Positions 43,190 to 52,392 of a stretch of DNA of 64,000 nucleotides are shown in pieces (within the stretch, counting starts at the first letter, position 1; the number at the start of each line of letters is the position of its first letter). The notes under the pieces are model-generated. The model had not been told where the DNA came from and did no database searches. It saw only the letters and a program-made list of their open reading frames with translations. Made by a program: the position numbers and the translations under genes. Source of the DNA: Rebecca billardiae RCC1528 (Eukaryota > Haptophyta); contig OZ251223.1 of the NCBI GenBank assembly GCA_965240325.2, positions 2,976,001 through 3,040,000 on the forward strand. The letters are read 5' to 3'.

Positions 43190-43387
43190 CGTATACCGAC
43201 GATAGGTGAGTCAGCGCGCGCGAAGTTGCATGGCACCAACAGCGTCGGCATCTAACTAATTCACCCGACACCCCCGGGCCCGCGCGGCGTGACGGACCTC
43301 ACTCCTCAGAGTGGCCCGCGGACAATGACTAGTCCGGGGAGCGGCGGCCAGCGGGCGGCCCGAGTCTGGGTCACGCGAGTCGAGGAG
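41396..43387. other. Intergenic region with microsatellites, no supported gene
   Basis: Lower-GC near 41540-41760; (GT)n-like sequence near 41838-41870; a (CT)n run at about 42572-42620; and a (TA)n run at about 43139-43188. Frames of 149 residues or less have no recognisable features. The sequence between 42650 and 43130 is GC-rich and empty. Confidence 0.55.
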
Positions 43388-44101
43388 TCAGCCAGGACGT
43401 CCGCTTGTTGGAAACGCGCGCGCACTCCCACTCGCCAGAAACACGGCGCCGTGGTCACTCCCGCCCGACTTGGCCTCCGACCAGCCGCTGTTGATCGCAC
43501 CGCGGTCGCGCGAGCCCGAGAGCCCCGAGAGGTCCTCAACCATGGCGCGCTGCTGCTTTCGATGCAGCAACCGCTCGCGGCATAGCGTGCGGTGCTCAGT
43601 CAGTCGCATGCGCCGCACCTCGTGTAGCACCTCCTCCTCCCGAAGTCGCCGAGCGATCAGGGAGGCGCCGGGCCCGTCCTCCGGTAGCGGGTAGCCCCAC
43701 CACTGTGCTGGCAGGTGCGACACTCGTGCCGATGCGGAGGGCGATGTGAGATGTGCTCGCTCATACGGCATGGGCCCGGGCCAGCGCGAGTACGAGCGGT
43801 TGACCACAGATGAGAAGCTACCCTGCGGCCGATACCAGTAATACAGGAAGTCCTTCTTCGTCGCTGCCGGGTCGACAGGCCGCGCGGGTGGTGCCTTGGG
43901 GAGCAATTGCGACGGCGAGTGGTTGATCACAGGCTGCGACCATGGCGGGAACTCGACCTGGCCCGCGTGCTGCGCGTCCTGCACGGCGTACCAGAACGAC
44001 TTCACGTGCGCCTGCTCCATCCGCCCTTCTTGCGGCGTGTTGGAGAACTCGAGCACGGCACGACGGCCACGCTTGCCCGCCCCACCAGCCTCGGACGCCA
44101 T
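43388..44101 (-). CDS. Hypothetical protein, possibly flagellar/cytoskeletal
   Basis: A single-exon frame of 237 residues, not recognised. It has ordered-looking, aromatic-rich segments (HVKSFWYAVQDAQHAGQVEF, DFLYYWYRPQGSFSSVVNRS, LPAQWWGYPLPEDGP) and a charged helix (ARRLREEEVLHEVRRMRLTE, then CRERLLHRKQQRAMVEDLSG). The composition is clearly not random GC-driven sequence. It shares a 203-bp divergent intergenic region with the membrane-protein gene at 44305. Short Trp/Tyr/Pro motifs followed by a helix occur in axonemal accessory proteins, but I cannot name a family. No signal peptide or membrane helix is seen. Confidence 0.6.
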   Translation of the reverse strand: MASEAGGAGKRGRRAVLEFSNTPQEGRMEQAHVKSFWYAVQDAQHAGQVEFPPWSQPVINHSPSQLLPKAPPARPVDPAATKKDFLYYWYRPQGSFSSVVNRSYSRWPGPMPYERAHLTSPSASARVSHLPAQWWGYPLPEDGPGASLIARRLREEEVLHEVRRMRLTEHRTLCRERLLHRKQQRAMVEDLSGLSGSRDRGAINSGWSEAKSGGSDHGAVFLASGSARAFPTSGRPG

Positions 44102-44304
44102 CAGTGCAACGCGAGTGGCGCCGCCGGGGGCCCGCGTCAGGCTTCACCGCGTGGGCGCCACGCCCGGCGAAACGTGTAACGGATGTGTGGACGGATGAGA
44201 GCTGTTTGGGGCTTTGGACGCGCCCGCTTTCTTGTTAGTCAGAACCCTGCCACGTCCTCCACGACGTGACGACGCTCATCAAGGGCGAGCGCCGTCCGCA
44301 AGGA
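44102..44304. promoter_or_regulatory. Divergent intergenic region
   Basis: A 203-bp gap between opposed start codons. No canonical TATA box is visible. It presumably serves both genes. Confidence 0.4.
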
Positions 44305-45228
44305 ATGCCACGACTCGTGCACCTCATCCACGTGCTCGCGGCATGCGCCGGCCTGCCAGGAGTCAGCGCCTTCTGGGGCTACGGCCCATTCGGCTGGAAC
44401 GGCGACACCAAGCCGCCGCCGGGTATGCCGCCAGTGCCTGGCGCTCCGCAGCCTGGCGCTCCGAATCAGGCCCCGGCTGCCGTGCAGCCCATCAGGCCGA
44501 ACCCGCCGGCAGGCGTTACGCCGCCGGCCATGTCGCCGTCGCGTGCGCAGCCCACACCCGCCCAGCCGGCCGTTCCATCGGCAGCAGCGACCCGCGCGGC
44601 AGAGGCAGCCCAAAACCAGGCGGTCGTCCACCACATCCAGCTGGGTCTGGCGTCGGCGGTGAACGAGGGGCGCTCGCGGGGCATCCCCGAGATGAGACTG
44701 GAGCAGGCCGCACAGCGCGTGTACAACCAGCGAGCAGACGTGGTGCTCACGGCCAACAAGGTGGAGGCGAGGGTGCTCAAGGCTCGCAAAGAGCAGGCGG
44801 CGCGCGAGGAGCGGCCGCCGACGCCTCTGACGCCGGTGGCGGAGCAGGCGATTCGGAATGCCGCCCTGGAGCTGGTGAGCAGCACAATGACTCTGCACGC
44901 CGTGAGTTCGCCCACTGTCGACCCACACGCCGTTCCCATCACGCAGGTGGCTGCCGTGGTCAGCGCACGCACCGGCCAGCGCACGACGCCGGAGCTGCAG
45001 CGCCTGGCGACGCAGGGAGAGGCCGGAGCGGGCAGCCCCATGCCGCTCTTCTTCGTGCTGGGCGGCCTGCTGCTCGCCGCTGCCGTCGGCACGCTCACCG
45101 TCTCGCAGGTACGCGCGCACCTCCGGCGGAAGCTCGTGGCCAAGTGGGCGAGCAGCGTCGAGGTGAGCGAGCGCGGCTCGGACAACGGGCTCGGCGAGCC
45201 ACTGGCCCGCTCGTCACTCCGCGTGTGA
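44305..45228 (+). CDS. Putative type I membrane protein with Pro-rich ectodomain
   Basis: Starting at the Met at 44305 gives 307 residues with a good signal peptide (LVHLIHVLAACAGLPGVSAF); the frame is open 13 codons upstream to 44266, but that start would bury the signal. The next ~75 residues are Pro/Gly/Ala-rich (WGYGPFGWNGDTKPPPGMPP). A helical domain follows (residues ~90-240), with GLASAVNEGRSRG and RVYNQRADVVLTANKVEARV. One transmembrane helix (FFVLGGLLLAAAVGTLTV) precedes a basic 50-residue tail. I do not recognise the family. In an alga with secondary plastids the signal peptide could lead to the endomembrane system, cell surface or plastid envelope. Confidence 0.65.
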   Translation: MPRLVHLIHVLAACAGLPGVSAFWGYGPFGWNGDTKPPPGMPPVPGAPQPGAPNQAPAAVQPIRPNPPAGVTPPAMSPSRAQPTPAQPAVPSAAATRAAEAAQNQAVVHHIQLGLASAVNEGRSRGIPEMRLEQAAQRVYNQRADVVLTANKVEARVLKARKEQAAREERPPTPLTPVAEQAIRNAALELVSSTMTLHAVSSPTVDPHAVPITQVAAVVSARTGQRTTPELQRLATQGEAGAGSPMPLFFVLGGLLLAAAVGTLTVSQVRAHLRRKLVAKWASSVEVSERGSDNGLGEPLARSSLRV

Positions 45229-45705
45229 GTGCCCCAAGTCTGCGTGGCCCAAGGGAGCCTCTTCTGACGCGCGTGTCGTGCGCGCGGGGTCGTGTTCTGG
45301 CTGAAGCCCCCAGCGGATCCTATTCCCAAATCTCAACCCTCTCTCGGACTGGCCGAGCCCGCAACGAGACCCGAGTGAGTGGCTGCCCGGTGCGACGAGC
45401 AATGCCGAATGCGATGGCACTGTGACTGAGTTCAGTGCGGCCCGGCACGCGGCCCGTAGTGCACGGGCTGCGCCTGCGGCTGCCCCAGGCCAGCGCTACG
45501 GGCAGCCGCAGGCTTTTGGCGTACGCAGTCGAGATCGTCACTCTGTCGCCAGTAGTAGATTCAGATTCTGAATAGAACTCTGCTCGACGGGCTCGACCGC
45601 GAAATAATCGCGAAAGTATTCAATAATATATATATATAAATATTGATCAGTGATGACTGTGGCATCTTATAATATTGCTGATGCTGCATGACCGATATTA
45701 CGGAT
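45229..45705. other. Convergent intergenic gap
   Basis: Lies between the 3' ends of the membrane-protein and EutBC genes. It includes a low-GC (ATATAT) patch near 45625-45640. It presumably holds both 3' UTRs. Confidence 0.5.
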
Positions 45706-47979
45706 TTACGCACCCGCCGACGGTCGGAGCCCTGCGCGCAGAATAGCCGCAGCCTGTCTCGCGCCCTCCTCGGGCGAGGTCGAAGACATGGAGATTCCGG
45801 AGACAACGCGACAAACGTCGTGGTTGGCACCCACCGTCCAGCGCGCGCGCGTACATATCGCAATGTACGCGGAGAAGGTGTTCTGCCCGTTGCCTGGCCG
45901 CTCGCCAATCACGTGCACGGTTGCGCGCACGGACGAATCCGCGCTGCCCTCGCCCTCGCCCGACGCACTTGTGCCGAGCTTGTAGAGCTCGTGGCCCACC
46001 TGGTACCCGGCGCGCACGCGGCCGCGGTCGATCACGATGGTCGTGCCGTGCACGTCAACGTCGCACCTGCTGAGGCTGTCGCGCATTGTGCGCAGGAACG
46101 CGGTGCGCTGCGCGTCGTGTGCGACCGCGCGCGCATTGAGTCCGTCCGAGATGAGCACGGTCACGGCAGGGGGGCGGCCCAAGGCGGCGTACTCGAGCGC
46201 GTGCGCCCGGAGCGCCTTGAGCGAGTCCTCGTCCAGAGCCTCGCCGCGAGGGGGTGAGCGCAAGTACACCTCCCTGTCGGCTGCCTGCGAGCGCAGCACG
46301 AGCGCGCCGTCGGCCGCCAGCGCGGAGAGGAGCGGCTGCCCCAGCTCGGCGACCAGCGCTGCCTTGGCATCGTCGTAGTTGCGCAGCAGATCTGCGTGCA
46401 CGTGCGGAGGGGCGCTGAACGTGCCGTCGTGCCCGTGCCCAAGGTCCAGGCCGCGTGCCTGCAGCTTGGCGAGGATCGTCCGCGCCTCTGCGCGCAGCTC
46501 GGCGTCGGCACGCGCGTCACCCTTGGCGCGCCGGTACTGAGCGTACACATGCGCCGTGTCGCCAGCGTGCGCGCTCATGGTGCGGCCCGAGCCGTCGGCC
46601 GCCATCGCGCCCAGCCGCTCAAAGAAGGGGGACATCTCGTCGGAGACGCGCACGCCGTGCGCGTTGCGCAGCCGGGCGTGGTCACGGAAGCTCGTGGTGA
46701 TGTAGCTGAGCATGGGGTCCGACTTGCCCGCGACGGCCATCAGGTAGGCTGGCCCAGCCGGCATGACGGCGTCCATCACGGCGTCGAGCTCTGCGATCGA
46801 GACGCCCATGTGGTACGTGGAGCAGATGTCGAGGCCCATGGGCAGGCCGTGCAGCTTGCCCATCACCAGGTCCTCCAGGCACGCGCGGCGCAGCTGCTCC
46901 GCGTTGCAGAACACCTCCGGGCCGATGAACCCCGCGACATCGTTGACGATCGTCCAGTTGCCCGTGCGAACACGCAGCGCGCGCGCGAGGCCATACGAGC
47001 GTGCCTCGAGCGTGACCATGTCGACGCCCTCGGCGCACTTGTTGGTGAACTCGGAGCCCTGCCCGGTCTCAAAGTACTGGCGCCGGACGCGCGCGAGATG
47101 CTCGTGCAGCTTGCGCACGTCGACGGCGAAGGTGGCGTTGCACGACGCGGTGCCGCCGATCGATTGGAACGCGCACTCGACAGGGGCGGGCGGCTCGCCA
47201 TCTGTCGAGGCCGCGAGATCCTGCGCGCCAAGCTGGTCGTCGATGTGGCCGAGCACGCAGTACGTCGTCTTGTCCGTGAGCTCAAACGTGCGCACGACGT
47301 CCAGAAGCGTCCGCTCGAGCGCTGCGATATTGCGCCAGTCCGAGTCGACCGGGTTGACGCCGAGGACGACGTCGCCGCAGCCGTACGACAGCCCCTCGAG
47401 GACGGAGAACAGGATCTCCTCCGGGTCGTCCGTCGGCGAGTTGGGCTGGATGCGCGAGCCAAAGTAGCCGCGCGCGCCGAAGCTCGAGCCGGGCGGCGGG
47501 TTGTACACCTTCCCGCCGATGCGCACGAGCTCGGCGTCGTCGCACAGCTTGACGACGGCCGCTATCGCTTCGGAAGCGAGGCCGCCCATCATCGTGCGGA
47601 TCTCCTCGTCGGCCGCGCGAAGCAGGTGTGCCTTGAGCTCGTGCACTGTCCACGCGGCCGTCAGCTCTGCCGCACGCGGATCGATTGCAGCATCGAGCGC
47701 GTCGCTCACCTCGTCTTGGACAAAGACCCGCGAGCGCAGGTCGCCGACACGCAGCCGCTCCAGGCGCTCGCGCGCAGCACCAGCGGCCAGCTCCGATTCG
47801 GCAGCAAGGCCGATGGCCGCGTCGCCCTCCTTGAAGCGGTTGGCATTGCCAAACATGCGAAGAAGCTCATCTCGAGGCGGGAGCGCCATACCAATTGGAC
47901 CCTCTGCTCCGTCGCCGGGCGGCTGCGCGGCCATCGACATCCCCGACCACCGCCTCGCCCGCGACGCCGCGCGCGCCAC
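45706..47979 (-). CDS. eutBC: Fused ethanolamine ammonia-lyase (EutB-EutC), AdoCbl-dependent
   Basis: A single-exon frame of 757 residues that joins both enzyme subunits. Residues ~30-530 are the large subunit: LEGLSYGCGDVVLGVNPVDS, VECAFQSIGGTASCNATFAV, and GQGSEFTNKCAEGVDMVTLE followed by ARSYGLAR. Residues ~560-757 are the small subunit: VTVLISDGLNARAV, RVRAGYQVGHEL and VIGERPGNGQNTFSAYI, which holds the cobalamin-contact region. The enzyme splits ethanolamine into acetaldehyde and ammonia by a radical mechanism with adenosylcobalamin. In bacteria EutB (~453) and EutC (~295) are separate and often sit in a microcompartment operon; no shell or eut accessory genes occur here. The start may be the Met at 47979, 47940 or 47889; the first two leave a short Arg/Ala-rich leader that could be a mitochondrial presequence. 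It is divergent with the CDIN1-like gene. Confidence 0.93.
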   Translation of the reverse strand: MARAASRARRWSGMSMAAQPPGDGAEGPIGMALPPRDELLRMFGNANRFKEGDAAIGLAAESELAAGAARERLERLRVGDLRSRVFVQDEVSDALDAAIDPRAAELTAAWTVHELKAHLLRAADEEIRTMMGGLASEAIAAVVKLCDDAELVRIGGKVYNPPPGSSFGARGYFGSRIQPNSPTDDPEEILFSVLEGLSYGCGDVVLGVNPVDSDWRNIAALERTLLDVVRTFELTDKTTYCVLGHIDDQLGAQDLAASTDGEPPAPVECAFQSIGGTASCNATFAVDVRKLHEHLARVRRQYFETGQGSEFTNKCAEGVDMVTLEARSYGLARALRVRTGNWTIVNDVAGFIGPEVFCNAEQLRRACLEDLVMGKLHGLPMGLDICSTYHMGVSIAELDAVMDAVMPAGPAYLMAVAGKSDPMLSYITTSFRDHARLRNAHGVRVSDEMSPFFERLGAMAADGSGRTMSAHAGDTAHVYAQYRRAKGDARADAELRAEARTILAKLQARGLDLGHGHDGTFSAPPHVHADLLRNYDDAKAALVAELGQPLLSALAADGALVLRSQAADREVYLRSPPRGEALDEDSLKALRAHALEYAALGRPPAVTVLISDGLNARAVAHDAQRTAFLRTMRDSLSRCDVDVHGTTIVIDRGRVRAGYQVGHELYKLGTSASGEGEGSADSSVRATVHVIGERPGNGQNTFSAYIAICTRARWTVGANHDVCRVVSGISMSSTSPEEGARQAAAILRAGLRPSAGA

Positions 47980-48060
47980 CTACTACTCCTCACGGTGAGG
48001 CTCGCTCGGACGGGGAAGGAAAATCACGATGGAGCCTCGAGCGTGAACCGAGTGCTCGCA
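47980..48060. promoter_or_regulatory. Very short divergent intergenic region
   Basis: 81 bp between the outermost possible start codons of EutBC and the CDIN1-like gene (up to ~220 bp if inner Mets at 47889 and 48109 are used). A shared promoter is likely. Confidence 0.35.
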
Positions 48061-49488
48061 ATGATGCTGCTCACGACAGCGGTCTTCTACGCGCTCGGCG
48101 TGACTTTGATGCAATGGCACACGCGTGATGTGGTGTCTGCTGAGCCGCGCTCGTTCAGCCGAGTCGTCCGCGCCATTTGCAAGCGTGGCGAGTACTGCGC
48201 AAACGGCGCGCTCTGCGAGCGACGGCTTGCAGAGATCCGTTCGGCATCCGTTGCCGCTGGGCTCACCGAAAGGCAGGCGCTGTCGATGCGCAAGCTCCTT
48301 CTGACCGAGCGTGCGTGCATGGCCACCGGTCGCGTGCGGACGCAGCCCCATCGCGCACTCGAGCTGTGTGCAGCATACGAGCGCGGCGAGTCGCTCGTTG
48401 ACCTGGCGCGCACAGCGGACATGCCACCAATCGCGCTCTTTCGCGTCGTGCTGCGCGAGCGGCATGCGAGCGACCTGAGCGTCAAGCAGTTCAAGCGTTT
48501 TGTCCAGCACGCACTGCGCCAGCCCGCGCAGGTCCTTCCCGAGCGCGACCAGCTCGAGCTCGCGCGTGCGTTCCCGGTCGACTGCGCCGCCTTCACGTCG
48601 GAGGACGACCTTTACGGCCAGCGCCGAGGGGCGTACCGGCTCGAGCGCGCCCTGCAGCATCACCTGACGGAGCACGGCGTGCGGTTTGTGACCGAGGACG
48701 AGCAGCGTGTCGCGCACGAGGCGTCGGGGGCCCCGGGCCCGCTTCTCTCCACGCCGGACATCCTGGCGAGCAGGCCGGTGCGCATCAACGGCCGGCGCGT
48801 GCACTGGCTGGACGCCAAGGCCTACTTTGGCCCAGCTGCCTTCACGAGGCAGGGGAAGCAGACCTTCCGCATGTGGCTGAAGAAGACGCGCGAGCAGGCG
48901 AAGCGGTACGACGAGCGCTTCGGTCCGGGCGCGATGGTCTTCGCCCTCGGCTACTGCACGCAGCTCGCCTCCCTTCTGCCGCAGACGCTGCTGCTCGACG
49001 CAGCGCCGGTCGGCGGCGCTGACGTCCTGGACCGGCCTGCCGACGTTGTTGTCGTGCAGCGGCCGGTGCAGCGGGCGCGACGGCGGGCGCCGCCCCGGAA
49101 AGGCGCCCCCACGCGCGAAAGCACAGCCGCCACTGGAGCATCGGCTGCTGCCTCCACGGAGAGCCCTCGGCCATCAGCAACAAGTGCCCGAGCCCATTTG
49201 CCCAACCACGTCCACGTGCCTGCGGTCACCCTCTCCCACTCCAGGAGAGCGGCCAATGCGAAAACGTCAACGGTCCCGGACATCCCTCCAACTGACCATG
49301 CTGATCCTCGTCGAGCAGGTGCGGCGGAGCGTGCTCAACGCTCTGACCTTCGTGTTGGGGGCACTCGTGACGACGACTCCTACGATGTCGTCGACGATGA
49401 TGCCGCGGGCCGCCGGGCCGCCGGGGCGGATGATGGGCATGCCAGCGGCAGCAGCCAGGCGTCAGACATTGACTACCGCCATCAATGA
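48061..49488 (+). CDS. CDIN1 (C15orf41)-like PD-(D/E)xK nuclease family protein
   Basis: The frame from the Met at 48061 gives 475 residues; an inner Met at 48109 would remove a hydrophobic start (MMLLTTAVFYALGVTL). The C-terminal core matches the CDAN1-interacting nuclease family. A helical N-terminal region with two helix-turn-helix-like segments (residues ~55-160) precedes LLSTPDILAS (the TPD motif, about 231-233). RVHWLDAKAYFGPAAF follows, with the catalytic-type D-A-K at about 251-253 (ESK in the human protein), then ERFGPGAMVFALGYCTQL, the RFGPG block. CDIN1 is a predicted endonuclease linked to histone chaperone codanin-1 in animals. This copy has a ~150-residue disordered C-terminal extension (acidic DDDSYDVVDDD, Ser/Ala-rich) that the ~281-residue human protein lacks. 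The long frame continuing upstream is antisense to EutBC and is not coding. Confidence 0.8.
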   Translation: MMLLTTAVFYALGVTLMQWHTRDVVSAEPRSFSRVVRAICKRGEYCANGALCERRLAEIRSASVAAGLTERQALSMRKLLLTERACMATGRVRTQPHRALELCAAYERGESLVDLARTADMPPIALFRVVLRERHASDLSVKQFKRFVQHALRQPAQVLPERDQLELARAFPVDCAAFTSEDDLYGQRRGAYRLERALQHHLTEHGVRFVTEDEQRVAHEASGAPGPLLSTPDILASRPVRINGRRVHWLDAKAYFGPAAFTRQGKQTFRMWLKKTREQAKRYDERFGPGAMVFALGYCTQLASLLPQTLLLDAAPVGGADVLDRPADVVVVQRPVQRARRRAPPRKGAPTRESTAATGASAAASTESPRPSATSARAHLPNHVHVPAVTLSHSRRAANAKTSTVPDIPPTDHADPRRAGAAERAQRSDLRVGGTRDDDSYDVVDDDAAGRRAAGADDGHASGSSQASDIDYRHQ

Positions 49489-50736
49489 TGACGATGACAA
49501 TAATATTAATAAATAAGGCGGCTGCGCAAGGCCTGCAGATCGACTGACGATGCCACCGACTCTTCGGAAATGTGGCGGATGATAATGTCGATAATAATGC
49601 GCTGCTGATGATGATTAAATTCGTCGAGACGATGACTCTGGATGATGACAATTACAATAATAATAATATAATTGGGAAGAATGACGCGTAGTCATTGTGA
49701 TGATGATATGACGTGTGATATGGCATTGACGTGGCAAATAACTGGCATCACGTTGGCGCCCCCCAATTCAGACGGGCGACGCGGCGGGGGAATATTGGGA
49801 ATAAATAATCATCAATAATGCGTATACATAAATGTCGGGATTTGAGCAACGAACGACAGCGGGCGCTGGCAGCGGCGTGGCGGTTGAGCTGCTGCCCGAG
49901 GTCGAGAGGGCGCCCGCGAGTCGTCAGTCACTGAGCAAGGTCGATTAAGGCTGATGGCTCGCTGACACTGCAGTGCTTCCATATCCGCCAAGAGGTCGAG
50001 GGTGGGCGGGCGGGCAAACGATGAAGCGTGCGGGTTGACGCGACAGCGGCGAGAGCAAGAGACCATTGCATGAGGGGCGACGCGGCGAAGACAGATGATG
50101 ACGTCGCGCCGCCGAACGATCAGGCGGGGAGCCGGGCCACACAGACAGCCAGCGACCTTACCGAGCAGAGGGGCTGCGGCGACTGCGGTGCACCTCCTGC
50201 AGCGGAGCGTGCACCCGGCAGTGCCCGATGCAGGCGATTCCCTTGCCCAGCTCGGCGCCTTCGTCGTGAGCAGCCCCATGGCGCCCCCGAGAGCGAAGCC
50301 TGATCGATCCGATGTGAGCGGTAACCAACCGAGTCCTGCAGGTGCGCCGCTGTGGGCCAGATTGGCAGCGCACCAGGACTCCTGCGCGCGGCGGTGCGCA
50401 CAGGACAACGCAGGAATGCCGTGCGAGCCGGATTCTTGGCGTCGCTCATAGACATTCAGTTATAGGTTCCCTATAACGCCACATATAGTGCCGCGGGATA
50501 TAACATGAATTAAATATATTATAACTACCGCTGCTGCTGATGCTGCAGCGGACTAGACCTAGTACTATGTATACCACTTCCACTGACGCCGATGATGGCC
50601 ATCAGCCGAGTCGTAGTGAGTCGTAGTATAAGTAGCTAGAGCAACTTGACAACGCCAAGAGCCGGCCTTCGGAGTCATCGTCTCCGTCGGCGCGGCGGCG
50701 GCGTTGATTGACAATCACAGACGATTGAGACGAAGA

Positions 50737-50769
<33 letters not shown>

Positions 50770-50827
50770 TGGGCCTTGATGGCGGGGTAGTCGCGCCGTC
50801 ATCGCCAGCCGATGAGCGCAGTGAGAG
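49489..50827. other. Intergenic stretch, no supported gene
   Basis: AT-rich GATGATGATAATAATA-type sequence at 49480-49850, a GC-rich part to 50450 with a 198-residue minus frame lacking any feature, an AT patch near 50460-50540, and a (CT)n run at 50740-50767. Confidence 0.5.
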
Positions 50828-51910
50828 TCACATGCTGCCGCCGGTATTGCCGTGCAGCACAGCTACGGCAGGCCCCGCTGGGCGCCTGACGTTGGTGCCA
50901 TCCGCCGCATAGATTCCCCCCTTGACCGCAGTCGGCAGCTCGGGGACGCGCAGCTCGGCGAGCACCGCCTTGAGCCGGCCTACGTTTGCCTTGAGCTCGT
51001 CGAACCAGCTCGCCCAGCGCTCGATATCCACGGCAACTTCTGGCTCCTCGAGCACGAGTGATGGGTCGTCCTCCTCCTCCAGGCCGCGCAGCTCGAAGCC
51101 GAGCGCGCGAAGTAGCTGCAGCCCGCCCGTGCGCGACGCAACGTGCGCCTGCATTGTCGCGTTGCGGCACTTGATCGAGCGGAAAGCACTCTCCTCCGGG
51201 AAGCTGTGGATGTTGGACAGTAGCATGGTGACGTGCTGGCAGGCGTCGGCGTACTCGTCGCGCGAGCAGCTCGCGCGCAGCATCTCGAGAGCCGCCTCGA
51301 CGCTGATCGGAGCCTCGTCGTACACGGCGAGCACCTCGGTCGCCGCTGTGCTCGCAAGGGACGGCGCCACGACTGGGGCGATCTCGGCGCCAGCGTGCGC
51401 CACAATGCGCGACGCAGCGGCACTCGCTGCCGCCGCTTGCTCCTGCGCTCGGCGCGCGGCTTCGAGCTCGTCCGCCTGCTGCTGGGTCGCGCGCGCGCGC
51501 ATCGCCTCCGCCTCGGCCTGCTCGCGCTGCCGCTGCGCCTCTGCTTCGCGAGCTGCCTGAGCGGCTGCCTCTGCGCGCTTCGCCTCCTGATCGCTTACCC
51601 GCGCGCCATCGAGCGCGGGCTGCAGCGCCTCCCAGCGCTCGACGAGCGCGTCTAGATCTGCACACACCGTGAGGACGCGCTTGCGCATATTCTCGCCATA
51701 GATCGCGCGATCCGGATGCGTCTCGAGCGCGCGTGGCCGAAAAGTGCCATGCAGCCGCTCGACGAGTGTTGCGATGTCTGCTGCCGTGGGCTGCGCGAGC
51801 TCGAGCGCCCGCGAGTCGATCGGCGTCGATCGAAAGGCCGCTTCAAGGGCGTCGACAGCCTCGGTCGCGCGCGCGAGCGTGGCCGTCAGCTGCTTGAACT
51901 CACTCATCAC
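50828..51910 (-). CDS. PUB-domain protein with coiled coil
   Basis: A single-exon frame of 360 residues. A helical N-terminus (residues 1-100) is followed by a long charged coiled coil (~105-165, of the type EAEAQRQREQAEAEAMRARA) and a PUB/PUG domain (~203-275). The domain shows the expected pattern: ALEMLRASCS, ADACQHVTMLLSNI, FPEESAFRSIKCRNATMQAH, GGLQLLRALGFEL. PUB domains bind the C-terminal tail of the AAA-ATPase p97/CDC48 and occur in peptide:N-glycanase, UBXD1 and RNF31, so a role as a p97 cofactor in protein quality control is likely. There is no transglutaminase, UBX or RING domain here. The C-terminal ~75 residues contain another helix (WFDELKANVGRLKAVLAEL). Two adjacent Mets give the start, next to a microsatellite-like ACTCACTCACTC on the plus strand. 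Confidence 0.8.
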   Translation of the reverse strand: MMSEFKQLTATLARATEAVDALEAAFRSTPIDSRALELAQPTAADIATLVERLHGTFRPRALETHPDRAIYGENMRKRVLTVCADLDALVERWEALQPALDGARVSDQEAKRAEAAAQAAREAEAQRQREQAEAEAMRARATQQQADELEAARRAQEQAAAASAAASRIVAHAGAEIAPVVAPSLASTAATEVLAVYDEAPISVEAALEMLRASCSRDEYADACQHVTMLLSNIHSFPEESAFRSIKCRNATMQAHVASRTGGLQLLRALGFELRGLEEEDDPSLVLEEPEVAVDIERWASWFDELKANVGRLKAVLAELRVPELPTAVKGGIYAADGTNVRRPAGPAVAVLHGNTGGSM

Positions 51911-52392
51911 TCACTCACTCGCGACTTGTGCTCGCGAAGGCAGCCATCGTGGTGCTGCGTGCTACGACAATAAGTTCGCGACTGTCCACTATGGATCCGC
52001 ATCGTGCGTAAGAATTATAATGTCGTGAATGTAGTGTCCCTCAGCAGATGTTGTCTCGGTACTTACTACCATCGTGCCGTCGGACCGGTGCCCGCCCGCA
52101 ATCCTGTCCCTTGAGTCTGACTCGGTCACCCTGAACTCGGTCCGACATCATTGCCATCTCAGACTGACAGACATCAATAGACATCTTCGTCACGATCAGC
52201 CATTGGCGGTCGGACGCAGATGAGGCTGCTGCCTAATGACAACCGTTACACTTTACAGTACCGAGTGAGTGTTACAGACTACTACGACATAGCTGTAACG
52301 GCGTAAGTGACAACGTTATTATTTATCAACGTACTCGAGGCAGATCTCTGGCTCTGCCCGCAGCACTGGCGCCGACAGCGGCGACAGCCTGC
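51911..52392. other. Intergenic gap, no gene seen
   Basis: Low-GC sequence between the PUB gene start and the MYCBPAP 3' end. Nothing recognisable. Confidence 0.55.

Noticed and set aside
46396-48060. Open frame running through the antisense of EutBC into the CDIN1-like gene
   Set aside because: The upstream half is the complement of a well-supported gene. High GC removes stops from antisense frames. Only the part from 48061 has family motifs.
49812-50408. 198-residue minus-strand frame
   Set aside because: Composition is Arg/Cys/Ser-rich with no ordered segment, and no promoter or splice context is visible.
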